Origin: Flagellimonas aquimarina
GTDB taxonomy: Bacteria > Bacteroidota > Bacteroidia > Flavobacteriales > Flavobacteriaceae
Reading direction: 5' to 3'
Length of the DNA: 64,000 bases
NCBI RefSeq assembly: GCF_003149745.1
Contig: NZ_QGEG01000001.1
Location: 1 to 64,000, forward strand
In this document: one piece after another, positions 35,801-44,048 of the stretch
Layout of the letters: the number at the start of each line of letters is the position of its first letter
Numbering within the stretch: position 1 is the stretch's first letter
The notes under the pieces: generated by a model
Seen by the model: the letters and a program-made list of their open reading frames with translations, nothing else
Database searches by the model: none
What the model was told of the DNA's origin: nothing
Program-made: the position numbers and the translations under genes

Positions 35801-36968
35801 CTCCAGGTTGCAGAACATTAAAGAATCCTCCCGGTGCATTACCTTCTTTACCAATCCTAGTAATTTCTCTTCCGTCCACTCCCAATTCAACTTCCCCTAA
35901 ATCCTGGATTGCAACCACATTCCTAACATTTAATGTCTGTTGGTTACGGTTGGTCACCCAGACTTCCAATCTGGTAATCTGGACCTGACTTTGAATAAAA
36001 GGGTAGTTTGTTAATGCGCGATCGTAATTATCCCTAAAGTATTGCGCTAAGAAAAAGTGCTTGTCTTCATCATAATCCAAGGCAGTCAAGGCAAATTCGT
36101 TTACCGTACCACCTCCTTGGGCAACTACGGTGTTGTTCTGTGAACGCTGTTCCGAAAATACTGCAGTAACAGTGGTTTTTCCAAATTGTAATTGGGTTTT
36201 AACCCCAAAAAGGCTTTGCGCACCTGTTATCAAAGAACTGTTCAGGGGCATATTTACATTACCAATTTCTATCTTACGTAGAATATCATCTTCAGTTGGA
36301 GTGTAATCTATTTTTACCAAGTTCTGAAAATCAAAAGTAGCTTCTGTATCGTAGTTGGCGGTTACTTGAAGACGTTCTCCCACTTTTCCCAAAAGACTTA
36401 AGCTTATTCTTTGATCAAAATCAAAAGAAAGATTGGTCCGGTTCCTAGGGGAAAGCGCAGGATTATCATTTTTTTGCCACAGGACTCCCAAGTCCATGGC
36501 CACAGAACCTTGCGGTATTACTTCAATTGTATTTCCCCCAAAAATTGATTCAAAGAAACTACTGTTCACATAAAAATTTGGCAACAAATTCTTTCTGGCT
36601 TCTTGACTTCCTTCTTTTTTTCCTGTGAAGGCATCTATTTTTTCTTGAAAGTAAGTCTTCATCCGTTCTTTTCGAACGAGCTCAAAATATTGATCCGGAG
36701 TGAGAATTATGGGGTAGCTTATATCAAAATCACCTACACTTTCTGTGTAGATATACCGATCTAGTTTGGGGTCGTAAGAATATTTAGCAATAATGCTATC
36801 TGGATTTTCCAATATCAACCGGCCAAGTGCAACTCCGGTTTTTACCGAATCCTGAACTTGCTCATTGGTCTCCTGGCCCTTTAGGTTGGTGGCTATCAGA
36901 AAACATATAAAAAAGAAAAAATGCTTAAATCTTGAAGATTTAAGTATTGGTATTGCCCCTCTTTTCAA
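29832..36968 (-). CDS. sprA: SprA, giant outer-membrane translocon protein of the type IX secretion system
   Basis: A 2378-residue protein with a signal peptide ending in ATNLKGQ. SprA forms the outer-membrane barrel through which type IX substrates, including gliding adhesins, leave the cell. The length, the many aromatic beta-strand segments, and marks such as GNTIEVIPQGSVAMDLGVLWQ, NYDTEATFDFQNLVKI and LDDFEGAQALIDIRSSL identify it. No ATG is available: upstream in frame the first stop is at 37008-37010, so translation probably starts at the TTG at 36968, 5 bases after the ruvA stop. It lies in the maeB-ruvA-sprA-gcvH row. Only one other candidate type IX gene (6219-7214) is in the window. 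Confidence 0.96.
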   Translation of the reverse strand: MKRGAIPILKSSRFKHFFFFICFLIATNLKGQETNEQVQDSVKTGVALGRLILENPDSIIAKYSYDPKLDRYIYTESVGDFDISYPIILTPDQYFELVRKERMKTYFQEKIDAFTGKKEGSQEARKNLLPNFYVNSSFFESIFGGNTIEVIPQGSVAMDLGVLWQKNDNPALSPRNRTNLSFDFDQRISLSLLGKVGERLQVTANYDTEATFDFQNLVKIDYTPTEDDILRKIEIGNVNMPLNSSLITGAQSLFGVKTQLQFGKTTVTAVFSEQRSQNNTVVAQGGGTVNEFALTALDYDEDKHFFLAQYFRDNYDRALTNYPFIQSQVQITRLEVWVTNRNQQTLNVRNVVAIQDLGEVELGVDGREITRIGKEGNAPGGFFNVLQPGALPQNGANDFDPALIGNGGQLTTAIRDIATVETGFNVEANQGFDYAILENARKLEQGRDYQFDTQLGYISLNQRLSNDEVLGVAFQYTINGEVFQVGEFANGGVDATTVSGGVNPIIENNTLILKLLKSNITNVDDPIWDLMMKNIYATGAFQLSEEDFKLNILYSDPTPRNYITPVDPNVGWPAGYEERILIDIFNLDRLNVYNDVQPGGDGFFDYVPGITVDTQSGRIIFTKVEPFGEFLFEELGGGTYDVENDQGYNVNQQRYVFRNMYAKTKAASLQDAEKNRFQLKGRYKSQGNNGIPIGAFNVPRGSVRVTAGGRQLQEGIDYTVNYQAGTVQILDPSLAASNTPINISVENNAVFGQQTRRFTGINVEHKFNENFVLGGTLLNLNERPLTQKSNFGVEPVNNTIFGLNGNFSTEIPFLTRLANKLPNIDTDVPSNLSVRGEIAFLKPNSPKNADFQGETTTYLDDFEGAQALIDIRSSLGWTLASPPVEFLEDRTDIGVGFERAKMAWYTIDPIFYTNQRPSGMSDNDISLNSTRRVFIDEVFAETDIAQGQTQVQGTLDLVYYPNEKGPYNANPSFETETPDDKWAGIMRPLSSTNFEQSNVEFVQFWVLDPYVDGETNNANAGELVLNLGNISEDILRDGRKQYENGLPASTNTEIPRTTIWGEVPSTQSLVYAFDADEANRVLQDIGLDGLDDAEEQGIYNGPSEDPALDNYQYYLNREGGILERYLDFNNTDGNSPVAVSNTNRGSTTLPDVEDIDRDLTMNTVNSYYEYRIQIGPNTTIDDQYVTDIREGLTPDLPNGTQLNRRWIQYKIPLSDFTDAVGGITDFRSISFMRMYLTGFTGDIALRFATLDLVRGDWRTYTNSLQPDIDNDPSDDGTVTDVNTVNIEENFGRQPIPYVLPPGVVREQLNNNNTIIRQNEQSLSFVVENLESEDSRGVFKNVNIDVRQYERIKMFMHAEKILNGDYSDDDTPLVGFLRIGTDFSENFYQIELPLQFTSFNVTSPDEIWPDVNEIDIDLSDLNKVKSRGIAEQTLNDINYYEIVDGEAVLVDEFAPRTLGRLRIGIRGNPSLGSIRGMMVGVKNIDDLPARGEVWFNELRLAGLDNNGGWAAIAALDANMADFANVTATGSRSTSGFGSIDQMPNERSREDAISYDVVTNVNVGQLFPKKWGLQLPFNYGISESLITPEFDPVYDDLKLDDRIAAATTPEDAETIQKQAEDYTKRTSINLIGVRKNRSDEAEENFFDIENFTFNYSYNETNHRDFEVADLRDQNVTTGFVYNHNFKPAPVAPFVKKDSLFMSKYWQWLKELNFNLLPTSLSVNANYNRSFNQQRFRDVLEPGVDALELPLLQQRNYLFNWQYALNYSISKSLRLNLTASNNNIVRNYFNVDDDSDSGINQALDLWDGFFDIGEPNRHSQQMQLNYELPFSKFPFLNFINAQYTYTSNFDWQRGGDALNEVVQLENPGEQINTIQNANTHNLTANLTMQRFYDFLGLKKKDGKVTATQSRIRRDKAGNPASEDEKPPKKTSKAFNTLVDIVTMVKRVNVNYSENSGKVLPGYTQSIGFIGTTRPTLGFVFGSQADVRFEAARNGWLTTFTEFNSQYMQNSNKQLNITATAQPTQDLTIDFTADRQLSNSYQENFQVNDLGSGQFEYENLLGNTFGNFSISTIMIGTVFNKSDEFDSETFDKFKENRITIANRLVSDRGQNPGTLDADGFPERYGKTQQEVLLPAFFAAYTGQDVNRVNLDAFREIPIPNWNIKYTGLMKNRWFKKKFKRFSLSHGYRAAYSINSFQTNLERENTTTDPETGDFLPENIINNVVLTDQFNPLMRVDFEMKNSFSFLAEVRTDRTLSLSFDNNLLTEINGKEYTLGLGYRFKDVKFVTNIGGEKTRLKGDLNLKADLSLRDNITIIRNLDIDNNQITSGQQLMSIKFTADYALSKSLNALFFYDHSFSQFAVSTAFPQTTINTGFTLRYNFGN

Positions 36969-36973
36969 ACTAG

Positions 36974-37555
36974 TTACAAATTTTTCAGCGCTAATTTTAT
37001 AATGTCCTCAACGCTAAGTGTAGGATCTTTGGTTAACACTTTGTCAACAACCTTTTCAGATTGTCTTCTGACAAAACCAAGAACCTCTAAAGCAGATAAC
37101 GCTTCTTCTTTGCTTGTATTGTTTGATTGTAAGGAAACTTCGCCCATATCATAGACTTTTAAAATCTTATCCTTCAGGTCCAGGATTACACGTTGGGCGG
37201 TCTTAGCTCCTATACCCTTGATTGACTGTATGGAAGGCACATCTCCGTTGGCTATGGCATCCCTTACCTGGATTGGTGTTAGTGAGGATAACATAGTCCT
37301 AGCAGTGCTTGATCCTATACCTGAAACAGAGATCAACAATCTAAAGATTTCCCGTTCAGATTTTTCAACAAAACCAAACAGGGTGTGTGAATCTTCTTTA
37401 ACCTGTAAATGGGTAAAAAGACGAATGCTCTCTTCATCATTCAGTTGCGAAAAAGTGTGAAGAGAAATGTTCAAAAAGTATCCAACACCTCCGCATTCAA
37501 TAATTACATACGTTGGATTTTTTTCAACCAATTTTCCTTTTAAGTGGGTAATCAT
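36974..37555 (-). CDS. ruvA: Holliday junction helicase subunit RuvA
   Basis: A 193-residue DNA-junction-binding protein. The N-terminal OB fold (about 1-63) is followed by two helix-hairpin-helix motifs, SGIGSS (78-83) and KGIGAK (113-118), and a C-terminal domain that binds RuvB (EEALSALEVLGFVRRQSEKVV). It works with RuvB, encoded at 42874-43896, in branch migration during recombination. It follows maeB by 43 bases. Confidence 0.97.
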   Translation of the reverse strand: MITHLKGKLVEKNPTYVIIECGGVGYFLNISLHTFSQLNDEESIRLFTHLQVKEDSHTLFGFVEKSEREIFRLLISVSGIGSSTARTMLSSLTPIQVRDAIANGDVPSIQSIKGIGAKTAQRVILDLKDKILKVYDMGEVSLQSNNTSKEEALSALEVLGFVRRQSEKVVDKVLTKDPTLSVEDIIKLALKNL

Positions 37556-37598
37556 GATTTAGTAGTTAGGTTTTGGGTAAAATCTTAATCTTGGCATG

Positions 37599-39893
37599 CT
37601 ACTCTCCCATTTTTGCCTTTTTCCTTTTTTCCCGCTCTTGGGCATCTATAACAGCTACGGCAGCCATATTTACCATTTCATCTACACTGGCTCCAAGTTG
37701 CAGAATATGCGCTGGCCTGCGAAGACCAACCATAATTGGACCTATAGATTCTGCATTGTGCAATCCTTTTAGGAGTTTGTAGGTGATGTTGGACGAGTCT
37801 AAATTAGGGAATATCAAAGTATTTACTTTTTTCCCTTCTAGTTTAGAAAATGGAAAATTGTTGTGACATAATTCCTGACTCAATGCAAAATCGGTCTGAA
37901 TTTCACCATCTACCACCAATTCTGGATTGCGTTCATGCAAAATCCTAACCGCCTCCCTTACTTTTTGCGCATTTGGATGGCTTGAAGACCCATAATTAGC
38001 ATAAGATAACATCGCCATAACTGGGTTAAATCCAAATGTATTGGCTACATTGGCGGTCATCTGGGCTATTTCTGCCAAATCCTCTGCGCTTGGATCTACA
38101 TTGATTGAAGTATCCGCTAAAAACAAAGGGCCCCTTTCAGTGATCATTATGTTAACGGTAGATGCATTTTTTACTCCTTTTGATCTACCCAATACTTCAA
38201 AAACAGGTTTCAAAACCTTCGGATATGATCTAGAATATCCAGAGATCATTCCATCAGCATCCCCTTCTTGAAGCATCATGGCGCCAAAGTAATTGCGCTT
38301 GCCCATATTTACATTAGCGCTGTATTTGGTTTCTCCTTTTCGCTTTCTAGATTCCCATAATTTAAGAGCATATCTGGTTCGCATATCTTTTGACTCATCA
38401 GAACGAGGATCTATGATCGGAACTTCCGCATCAAAATCCAACTCCTTTTTAAGACCCTCTATGGTCTCTTTGCTTCCTAACAAAATTGGTATGGCAATAC
38501 CTTCATCGTACACAATCTGTGCTGCTTTCATCACATCTAATAATTCGGCCTCCGCAAAAACAATCCGTTTTGGGTTCAACCGAGCTCTATTGTGCATTAG
38601 GCGTACCACCTTATTATCGTTCCCAGATCTCTGGTATAAATCTTCCTCGTATTTCTTCCAGTCTTGAATAGGTGCTTTGGCAACTCCACTTTCTATTGCT
38701 GCTTTGGCAACTGCAGGTGGAATTTTGGTAATTAGTCTTGGATCAAAAGGTTTAGGAATTATATAATCTTTACCAAAAGTTAATCTTGTTGTATCATAAG
38801 CGATGTTAACTTGCTCTGGCACTGGTTCCCTTGTTAGGTCCGCCAGAGCCCTAACAGCTGCCATCTTCATTTCTTCATTGATTTTGGTCGCACGCACATC
38901 CAAAGCGCCCCTAAAAATGAAGGGGAATCCTAAAACATTATTTACCTGATTAGGGTGATCGGAGCGACCAGTAGCCATGATAATATCGTCTCTGGTCTTA
39001 CAAGCTATATTATATTCTATTTCTGGATTGGGGTTTGCCATGGCGAAAACAATGGGGTCCTTAGCCATGGATTTAAGCATTTTTGGAGTTAAAATATTTG
39101 CTATGGACAACCCTATAAAAACATCTGCATCTTTTAGTGCTTCTTCCAGCGTATCTATCTTTCTGTTAGAAGCAAACTCCAGCTTTTCTTTGGATAGGTT
39201 TTCCCTATCACTTCGGATAACCCCCTTGCTATCCAACATTACAATATTCTCTCCACTAGCCCCAAATGCCTTATACAATCGTGTGCAAGAAACGGCGGCA
39301 GCACCTGCTCCGCTAACTACAATTTTAACCTCCTCAATTTTTTTTTGGGTAATCTCTAAAGCATTTAAAAGTGCCGCGGCAGAAATAATTGCCGTTCCGT
39401 GCTGGTCATCATGCATCACAGGAATATCTAGCTCTTCTTTGAGTCTTCGTTCGATCTCAAATGCTTCTGGTGCCTTAATATCTTCCAGATTGATTCCACC
39501 AAAGGTGGGAGCTATAGTTTTTACGGTCTCCACAAACTTGTCCACATCTGTAGTATCCAGTTCTATATCCATTCCATCGATATCCGCAAAAATCTTGAAC
39601 AGAAGACTTTTTCCTTCCATAACTGGTTTCGAAGCTTCAGGACCTATATTACCAAGTCCCAAAACGGCAGTACCGTTTGAAATTACTGCAACAATGTTTC
39701 CTTTTGCCGTGTATTTATATACATCGTCCTTGTTCTTTTCAATCTCCAAACAAGGTTCTGCAACACCTGGTGAATAGGCAAGCGCCAAATCACGTTGTGT
39801 TGCATAGGGTTTGGTAGGAACAATTTTTATTTTACCTGGCTGGGGTTTAGCATGGTATAAAAGTGCTTCCCGACGTTGTTGTTCTTTGTTCAT
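37599..39893 (-). CDS. maeB: NADP-dependent malic enzyme with C-terminal phosphotransacetylase-like domain (MaeB type)
   Basis: A 764-residue enzyme converting malate to pyruvate and CO2 with NADP. The malic domain (about 1-420) begins YATQRDLALAYSPGVAEPCLEI and has the Asp/Glu metal residues in VMHDDQHGTAII and the NAD(P) fold GAGAAAVSC. The C-terminal half (about 430-764) resembles phosphotransacetylase and is regulatory in E. coli MaeB, sensing acetyl-CoA. It supplies NADPH and pyruvate during gluconeogenic growth. It heads the row leading to sprA; the symporter terminator upstream implies its own promoter. Confidence 0.96.
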   Translation of the reverse strand: MNKEQQRREALLYHAKPQPGKIKIVPTKPYATQRDLALAYSPGVAEPCLEIEKNKDDVYKYTAKGNIVAVISNGTAVLGLGNIGPEASKPVMEGKSLLFKIFADIDGMDIELDTTDVDKFVETVKTIAPTFGGINLEDIKAPEAFEIERRLKEELDIPVMHDDQHGTAIISAAALLNALEITQKKIEEVKIVVSGAGAAAVSCTRLYKAFGASGENIVMLDSKGVIRSDRENLSKEKLEFASNRKIDTLEEALKDADVFIGLSIANILTPKMLKSMAKDPIVFAMANPNPEIEYNIACKTRDDIIMATGRSDHPNQVNNVLGFPFIFRGALDVRATKINEEMKMAAVRALADLTREPVPEQVNIAYDTTRLTFGKDYIIPKPFDPRLITKIPPAVAKAAIESGVAKAPIQDWKKYEEDLYQRSGNDNKVVRLMHNRARLNPKRIVFAEAELLDVMKAAQIVYDEGIAIPILLGSKETIEGLKKELDFDAEVPIIDPRSDESKDMRTRYALKLWESRKRKGETKYSANVNMGKRNYFGAMMLQEGDADGMISGYSRSYPKVLKPVFEVLGRSKGVKNASTVNIMITERGPLFLADTSINVDPSAEDLAEIAQMTANVANTFGFNPVMAMLSYANYGSSSHPNAQKVREAVRILHERNPELVVDGEIQTDFALSQELCHNNFPFSKLEGKKVNTLIFPNLDSSNITYKLLKGLHNAESIGPIMVGLRRPAHILQLGASVDEMVNMAAVAVIDAQEREKRKKAKMGE

Positions 39894-39958
39894 TTGTTAC
39901 AATTGAAGCTGTAAATTTATAAGTTATTTGTTGGATTTAAGTCTACAATGTCCTTAAA

Positions 39959-39990
39959 TAAAAAGACGCCAACAATTAGTGGCGTCCATT
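39959..39990 (-). terminator. Intrinsic terminator after the sodium/solute symporter
   Basis: GACGCCA (39966-39972) pairs with TGGCGTC (39981-39987) around an eight-base loop. Leftward on the minus strand it is followed by TCTTTTTATTT. It lies about 24 bases after the symporter stop. Confidence 0.82.
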
Positions 39991-40010
39991 TACATATTTC
40001 TAATCCATGA

Positions 40011-41729
40011 TTACCAAAAGTAACCAACTATAATTGACGTTACTACTAGCAATATAACAGCCAAATATCTATAGTTTTTATACCAAGGCAATGCTTTTAA
40101 CTCTTCCGTTTCTTCAGTAAACATCTCTTTCTTGTAGGTATACTCCGCTACTTTTTGGGCATCTGGCTGTCCAGTAGCTAAACTGACCACTACATGTGTT
40201 ATCACACTTATCACAAATAAAAGATTTGCTTTAGCTAGAAAATGAAACTCATTTATGTAAGGCGAAATATCATAGCTTGCAGATAGTATCATAAAAACAG
40301 CCGCCGCACCACCGATCAATAAACTCACAAAAGCTCCTGTAGCATTTGCCCTCTTCCAAAACAGTCCAAGAATAAATGCCGAAACAACTGGTGGACTTGT
40401 AAAGGCTATCACCAATTGAAGGTAGCCCCAAAGTGAATCGCTCACTCTTTCAATAAAAGGCACCCATGCTGAAGCGAGAACAACCAATATCAAAGTAGCT
40501 ATTTGTCCAGCTCTAACCAATTGCTTACTGGTCATTTCTGGGCGTAATTGTTTCACAAAATCCATAGTTATAAGAGTAGAAGCCGAATTGAATGTTGCCG
40601 AGACAGATGACATCATAGCGGCCAATAGACCTGCTACCACTAAACCTAAAATACCGGTAGGCAAAAGCTGAAACAATAATACCGGATAAGTAAGGTTAGG
40701 GCAGTCCACTAAATTCTCGCACATATTTCCATCTGGTAGAGGATAGTTTAAGTTTGAAATATCCAGCGAACTGAACAATAAAAGTGCTAACACTCCAGGC
40801 ACCACCATAATGAATATTACTGGAAGTTTTAATAATCCAGCAAATAAAGCACCCCAACGCCCATGGTTTAAATCTTTGGCACCAAGTACCCGTTGAACCA
40901 TGAACTGGTTATTGGCCCAAAAATAGAATCCCAAAAGCGGAACTCCTGTTAAAAGTCCCCACCAAGGCATAAACTCATCATTATTTGGGCGAACCAAACT
41001 AAAGACTTCTCCAGAGTTGGATGGAATGTATTTGCCTTCTGCAGCACGATCGCCAAAATTGACATCTCCCGAGGCCAAGGCGGCATCTAATTTAGACATC
41101 ATACCACTCCAACCTCCACCAAGCTCATCAAAGGCGAAATAAGTGAGGAAACACGAACCTATAATTAAAAGTACTGCTTGAATCACTTCTGTTTGAATAA
41201 CCGAGTTCAACCCTCCAGGAATTGTATAGGCAGCTGCGGCCACAGCTAATCCAATAATAATATAAGTTGAATCTACATCAGGAAACAATAGTTTTAGTAC
41301 AATGCTCCCAACATAAAGACCTGCCGCAGTATCCACCAATACATTACCTACTATAGTTATTAGAGAAAAATAATATCTAGATCTTTTATCATAGCGTCTT
41401 TGCATAAATTCAGGCATGGTATACACTCCTGATTTTAAATAAAATGGTAAGAAAAAGATTGAGAAGAAAATTAAGATTACAACTGCATACCATTCATAAT
41501 TGTAAACATTCACATTGGTTTGAAAACCATCTGAAGCCAACCCTACTAAAGTGGAACTTGAAATGTTAGCAGAAAAAAGCGCAATCCCAACGATGGGCCA
41601 CGTCATTGTTCTACCTCCTAAAAAATAGTCTTCTGAACTACTTCTTTTTGATTTTGATATTCCGTAAATAATGATTCCTACCAGATATACCAGAATCACA
41701 ACAATATCCAAAGTCTGTAATCCACTCAT
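40011..41729 (-). CDS. Sodium/solute symporter family (SSS, SglT-like) transporter
   Basis: A 572-residue inner-membrane protein with about 14 helices. GLQTLDIVVILVYLVGIIIYG, SSEDYFLGGRTMTWPIVGIALFSANISSS and AAAAYTIPGGLNSVIQTEVIQ match the SSS family, closest in style to the sugar-type SglT members. The Na2-site serines and threonine of the family lie in the MSSVSATFNSASTL stretch. A large loop with PDGNMCENLVDCPN holds two Cys. The substrate cannot be told; sugars or related organic solutes are likely. It is a single-gene unit. Confidence 0.9.
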   Translation of the reverse strand: MSGLQTLDIVVILVYLVGIIIYGISKSKRSSSEDYFLGGRTMTWPIVGIALFSANISSSTLVGLASDGFQTNVNVYNYEWYAVVILIFFSIFFLPFYLKSGVYTMPEFMQRRYDKRSRYYFSLITIVGNVLVDTAAGLYVGSIVLKLLFPDVDSTYIIIGLAVAAAAYTIPGGLNSVIQTEVIQAVLLIIGSCFLTYFAFDELGGGWSGMMSKLDAALASGDVNFGDRAAEGKYIPSNSGEVFSLVRPNNDEFMPWWGLLTGVPLLGFYFWANNQFMVQRVLGAKDLNHGRWGALFAGLLKLPVIFIMVVPGVLALLLFSSLDISNLNYPLPDGNMCENLVDCPNLTYPVLLFQLLPTGILGLVVAGLLAAMMSSVSATFNSASTLITMDFVKQLRPEMTSKQLVRAGQIATLILVVLASAWVPFIERVSDSLWGYLQLVIAFTSPPVVSAFILGLFWKRANATGAFVSLLIGGAAAVFMILSASYDISPYINEFHFLAKANLLFVISVITHVVVSLATGQPDAQKVAEYTYKKEMFTEETEELKALPWYKNYRYLAVILLVVTSIIVGYFW

Positions 41730-41741
41730 GGTTTTTCTTGA

Positions 41742-41771
41742 TTTAGTTAGTTAATTTAAGTTTAGTTAGTT
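41742..41771. repeat. Pair of 11-bp direct repeats in the symporter leader
   Basis: TTTAGTTAGTT occurs at 41742-41752 and again at 41761-41771, a spacing of 19 bases or about two helical turns, between the start codon and the putative -7 box. It could be a protein site or chance in AT-rich DNA. Confidence 0.4.
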
Positions 41772-41817
41772 TACGCCCTTGATTCTGAATTTAATGACTC
41801 AATTATTTTGATTATAA

Positions 41818-41825
41818 CAAATTTA
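41818..41825 (-). promoter_or_regulatory. Putative -7 box for the symporter gene
   Basis: On the minus strand TAAATTTG matches TAnnTTTG about 89 bases before the symporter ATG. No exact -33 TTG is seen at the right spacing. The rest of the 219-base gap to queG shows no other clear feature. Confidence 0.33.
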
Positions 41826-41948
41826 GCGGCCAGTTTTTGAGAAAATCATAGTATGCATAACTACCAATATAGTATTTTTAATTTTTCCTTAAAAAAAACT
41901 TAACATCAAATGACCATCAGGGCTCAGCGAAATCGTTGTAGTTGGTTC

Positions 41949-42872
41949 TTAGGGTTTTAAAAAATTGATATTTCGTTGTAAACCAGAGAATTTGGTACGT
42001 TTTACGGCAGATTTTTTGAATATTTTTTTGAATACATCTTCAGTTATTTCCTCCCAGTCTTTTTTGGTCATGGAGAGTAACTCAGGGGTAGGATTGAACA
42101 ATGGTTCGCTATGTTTTTTTGAAAAACGGTTCCACGGACAAACATCTTGGCAAACATCACATCCAAACATCCAATCATCAAATTTTCCATGAAACTCGTT
42201 CGGAATTTCATTCTTTAATTCAATGGTAAAATAGGATATGCACTTACTCCCATCCACAACGTAAGGTTCAACAATCGCATCGGTTGGGCAGGCATCAATG
42301 CAAGCGGTACACGTGCCACAGTGATCCGTGACGGGAGCATCATAATCCAACTCCAAATCAATAATCAACTCAGCAATAAAATAAAACGAGCCTACTTGCT
42401 GTGTCAATAAATTACTATGTTTCCCTATCCAGCCCAGACCACTTTTGGCAGCCCATGCTTTATCCAAGACTGGAGCAGAATCTACAAAGGCTCTTCCATG
42501 AACCGCTCCTATTTCTTCTTGAATAAATTGCAATAGGTCTTTGAGCTTATCTTTTATTACGAAGTGATAATCCGTACCGTAGGCATATTTTGAAATCTTG
42601 TAGGAATCAATATTTTGTTCATTGGATGGATAGTAGTTCAGTAACAACGAGATTACAGATTTTGAGCCCTCAACCAGTTTGGTAGGGTCCAACCGTTTGT
42701 CAAAATGGTTTTCCATATACTGCATTTCTCCGTGCATGTTCTGGTTAAGCCATTTTTCCAGTCTTGGAGCCTCTTCTTCCAAAAATTCAGCCTTGGAAAC
42801 TCCACAAGACAAAAAACCGAGGCGTTTCGCTTCGGTTTTAATAAGTTCTGTATGAACCGTTTTTGAATTCAA
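41949..42872 (-). CDS. queG: Epoxyqueuosine reductase QueG
   Basis: A 307-residue cobalamin- and Fe-S-dependent enzyme making the last step of queuosine in tRNA. The catalytic Asp is Asp131 in [14 protein letters not shown]. Cys185, 188, 191 and 195 ([14 protein letters not shown]) and Cys211, 238, 241 and 245 ([14 protein letters not shown]) hold two 4Fe-4S clusters. The start is a TTG at 42872: no ATG lies before residue 46, and AAGGAGG (42891-42885 on this strand) lies 12 bases upstream. It overlaps the end region of ruvB with a 1-base gap. It ends shortly after the Fe-S part, lacking the long HEAT extension of some homologs. Confidence 0.95.
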   Translation of the reverse strand: MNSKTVHTELIKTEAKRLGFLSCGVSKAEFLEEEAPRLEKWLNQNMHGEMQYMENHFDKRLDPTKLVEGSKSVISLLLNYYPSNEQNIDSYKISKYAYGTDYHFVIKDKLKDLLQFIQEEIGAVHGRAFVDSAPVLDKAWAAKSGLGWIGKHSNLLTQQVGSFYFIAELIIDLELDYDAPVTDHCGTCTACIDACPTDAIVEPYVVDGSKCISYFTIELKNEIPNEFHGKFDDWMFGCDVCQDVCPWNRFSKKHSEPLFNPTPELLSMTKKDWEEITEDVFKKIFKKSAVKRTKFSGLQRNINFLKP

Positions 42873-42873
42873 A

Positions 42874-43896
42874 TTAAAACAGACCTCCTTGTGTTCCGTC
42901 CTTAATTCTCCCTAAGTGTTTATAAGCAAGCTCAGTGACTTCTCGGCCACGAGGGGTGCGCATAATAAACCCCTGCTGGATCAAGAATGGCTCGTAGACT
43001 TCTTCAATGGTTTCCGCACTTTCGGAAACCGCGGTTGCCAAAGTTGTAATACCAACAGGCCCTCCTTTAAATTTATCAATGATTGTACTTAAGATTTTAT
43101 TGTCCATTTCATCCAAACCATGGGCATCTACATTCAAAGCTTTTAAACTAAACTTTGAAATATCCATATCTATATTGCCGTCCCCTTTTATTTGGGCAAA
43201 ATCCCTTACCCTTCTCAATAGCGCATTACAGATTCTTGGCGTGCCCCTACTTCTACCAGCTATTTCAATAGCAGCATCGTTGGTAATGGGTACTTTTAAA
43301 ATATCTGCACTTCTTTCAACAATGGTGGACAATAGTTCTGTATTATAATATTGCAATCTACTTTGTATACCAAATCGTGCTCTCATGGGTGCCGTCAACA
43401 AACCTGAACGTGTGGTAGCTCCAATTAATGTAAATGGGCTTAAATTAATTTGAACGGTTCTGGCGTTGGGGCCTGTTTCGATCATGATATCAATCTTGTA
43501 ATCTTCCATGGCAGAATACAAATATTCTTCCACGATAGGACTCAAACGATGAATTTCATCAATGAACAAAACATCTCTTTCTTCCAAATTGGTCAACAGT
43601 CCTGCCAAATCGCCGGGCTTGTCCAGCACTGGACCAGAAGTAATCTTTATGCCCACTCCCAGCTCATTTGCTAAAATATGGGCAAGTGTAGTTTTTCCTA
43701 GACCCGGTGGGCCATGAAACAAAGTATGATCAAGGGCCTCTCCACGAAGGTTAGCGGCTTGCACAAAAATCTTCAAATTCTCCAAAACCTGCTCCTGACC
43801 AGTAAAATCATCAAAGGTTATAGGCCTTAGAGCTCTTTCAATATCAAGTTCTTCTTGAGAGAAATTCTCAGGTGTAGGATCTAGATTTTCATTCAT
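42874..43896 (-). CDS. ruvB: Holliday junction helicase subunit RuvB
   Basis: A 340-residue AAA+ motor. Walker [10 protein letters not shown] is at 62-70, Walker B FIDEIHRL at 111-118, sensor 1 in LIGATTRSG, the arginine finger in PMRARFGI, and the winged-helix C-terminus ends [16 protein letters not shown] and GGLF. It drives branch migration with RuvA. Unlike in E. coli, ruvA and ruvB are not adjacent here. It precedes queG by 1 base. Confidence 0.98.
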   Translation of the reverse strand: MNENLDPTPENFSQEELDIERALRPITFDDFTGQEQVLENLKIFVQAANLRGEALDHTLFHGPPGLGKTTLAHILANELGVGIKITSGPVLDKPGDLAGLLTNLEERDVLFIDEIHRLSPIVEEYLYSAMEDYKIDIMIETGPNARTVQINLSPFTLIGATTRSGLLTAPMRARFGIQSRLQYYNTELLSTIVERSADILKVPITNDAAIEIAGRSRGTPRICNALLRRVRDFAQIKGDGNIDMDISKFSLKALNVDAHGLDEMDNKILSTIIDKFKGGPVGITTLATAVSESAETIEEVYEPFLIQQGFIMRTPRGREVTELAYKHLGRIKDGTQGGLF

Positions 43897-43903
43897 ATCC
43901 CAA

Positions 43904-43911
43904 CAAATATA
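43904..43911 (-). promoter_or_regulatory. Putative -7 box for ruvB
   Basis: On the minus strand TATATTTG matches TAnnTTTG only 7 bases before the ruvB ATG, so the transcript would have almost no leader. The -33 region is not a good match. The rest of the 152-base divergent gap shows nothing clear. Confidence 0.3.
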
Positions 43912-44048
43912 GTTGAAAACGGAATGTGCTAGAAACCATTTGCTGTAAAATCATAGCGTCTAAAGATTCAATGATCAATCTTAAAAATCTAAATCTTAAA
44001 TTAGATACGTCAAAGAAAAAAGACGCAATTTCTTCAACTTAAATCTTT

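Noticed and set aside
38977..39777. Plus-strand open frame of 266 codons
   Set aside because: It lies entirely inside maeB on the other strand; its composition is Ser/Ile-rich as expected from the complement of a coding strand, with no recognisable domain.
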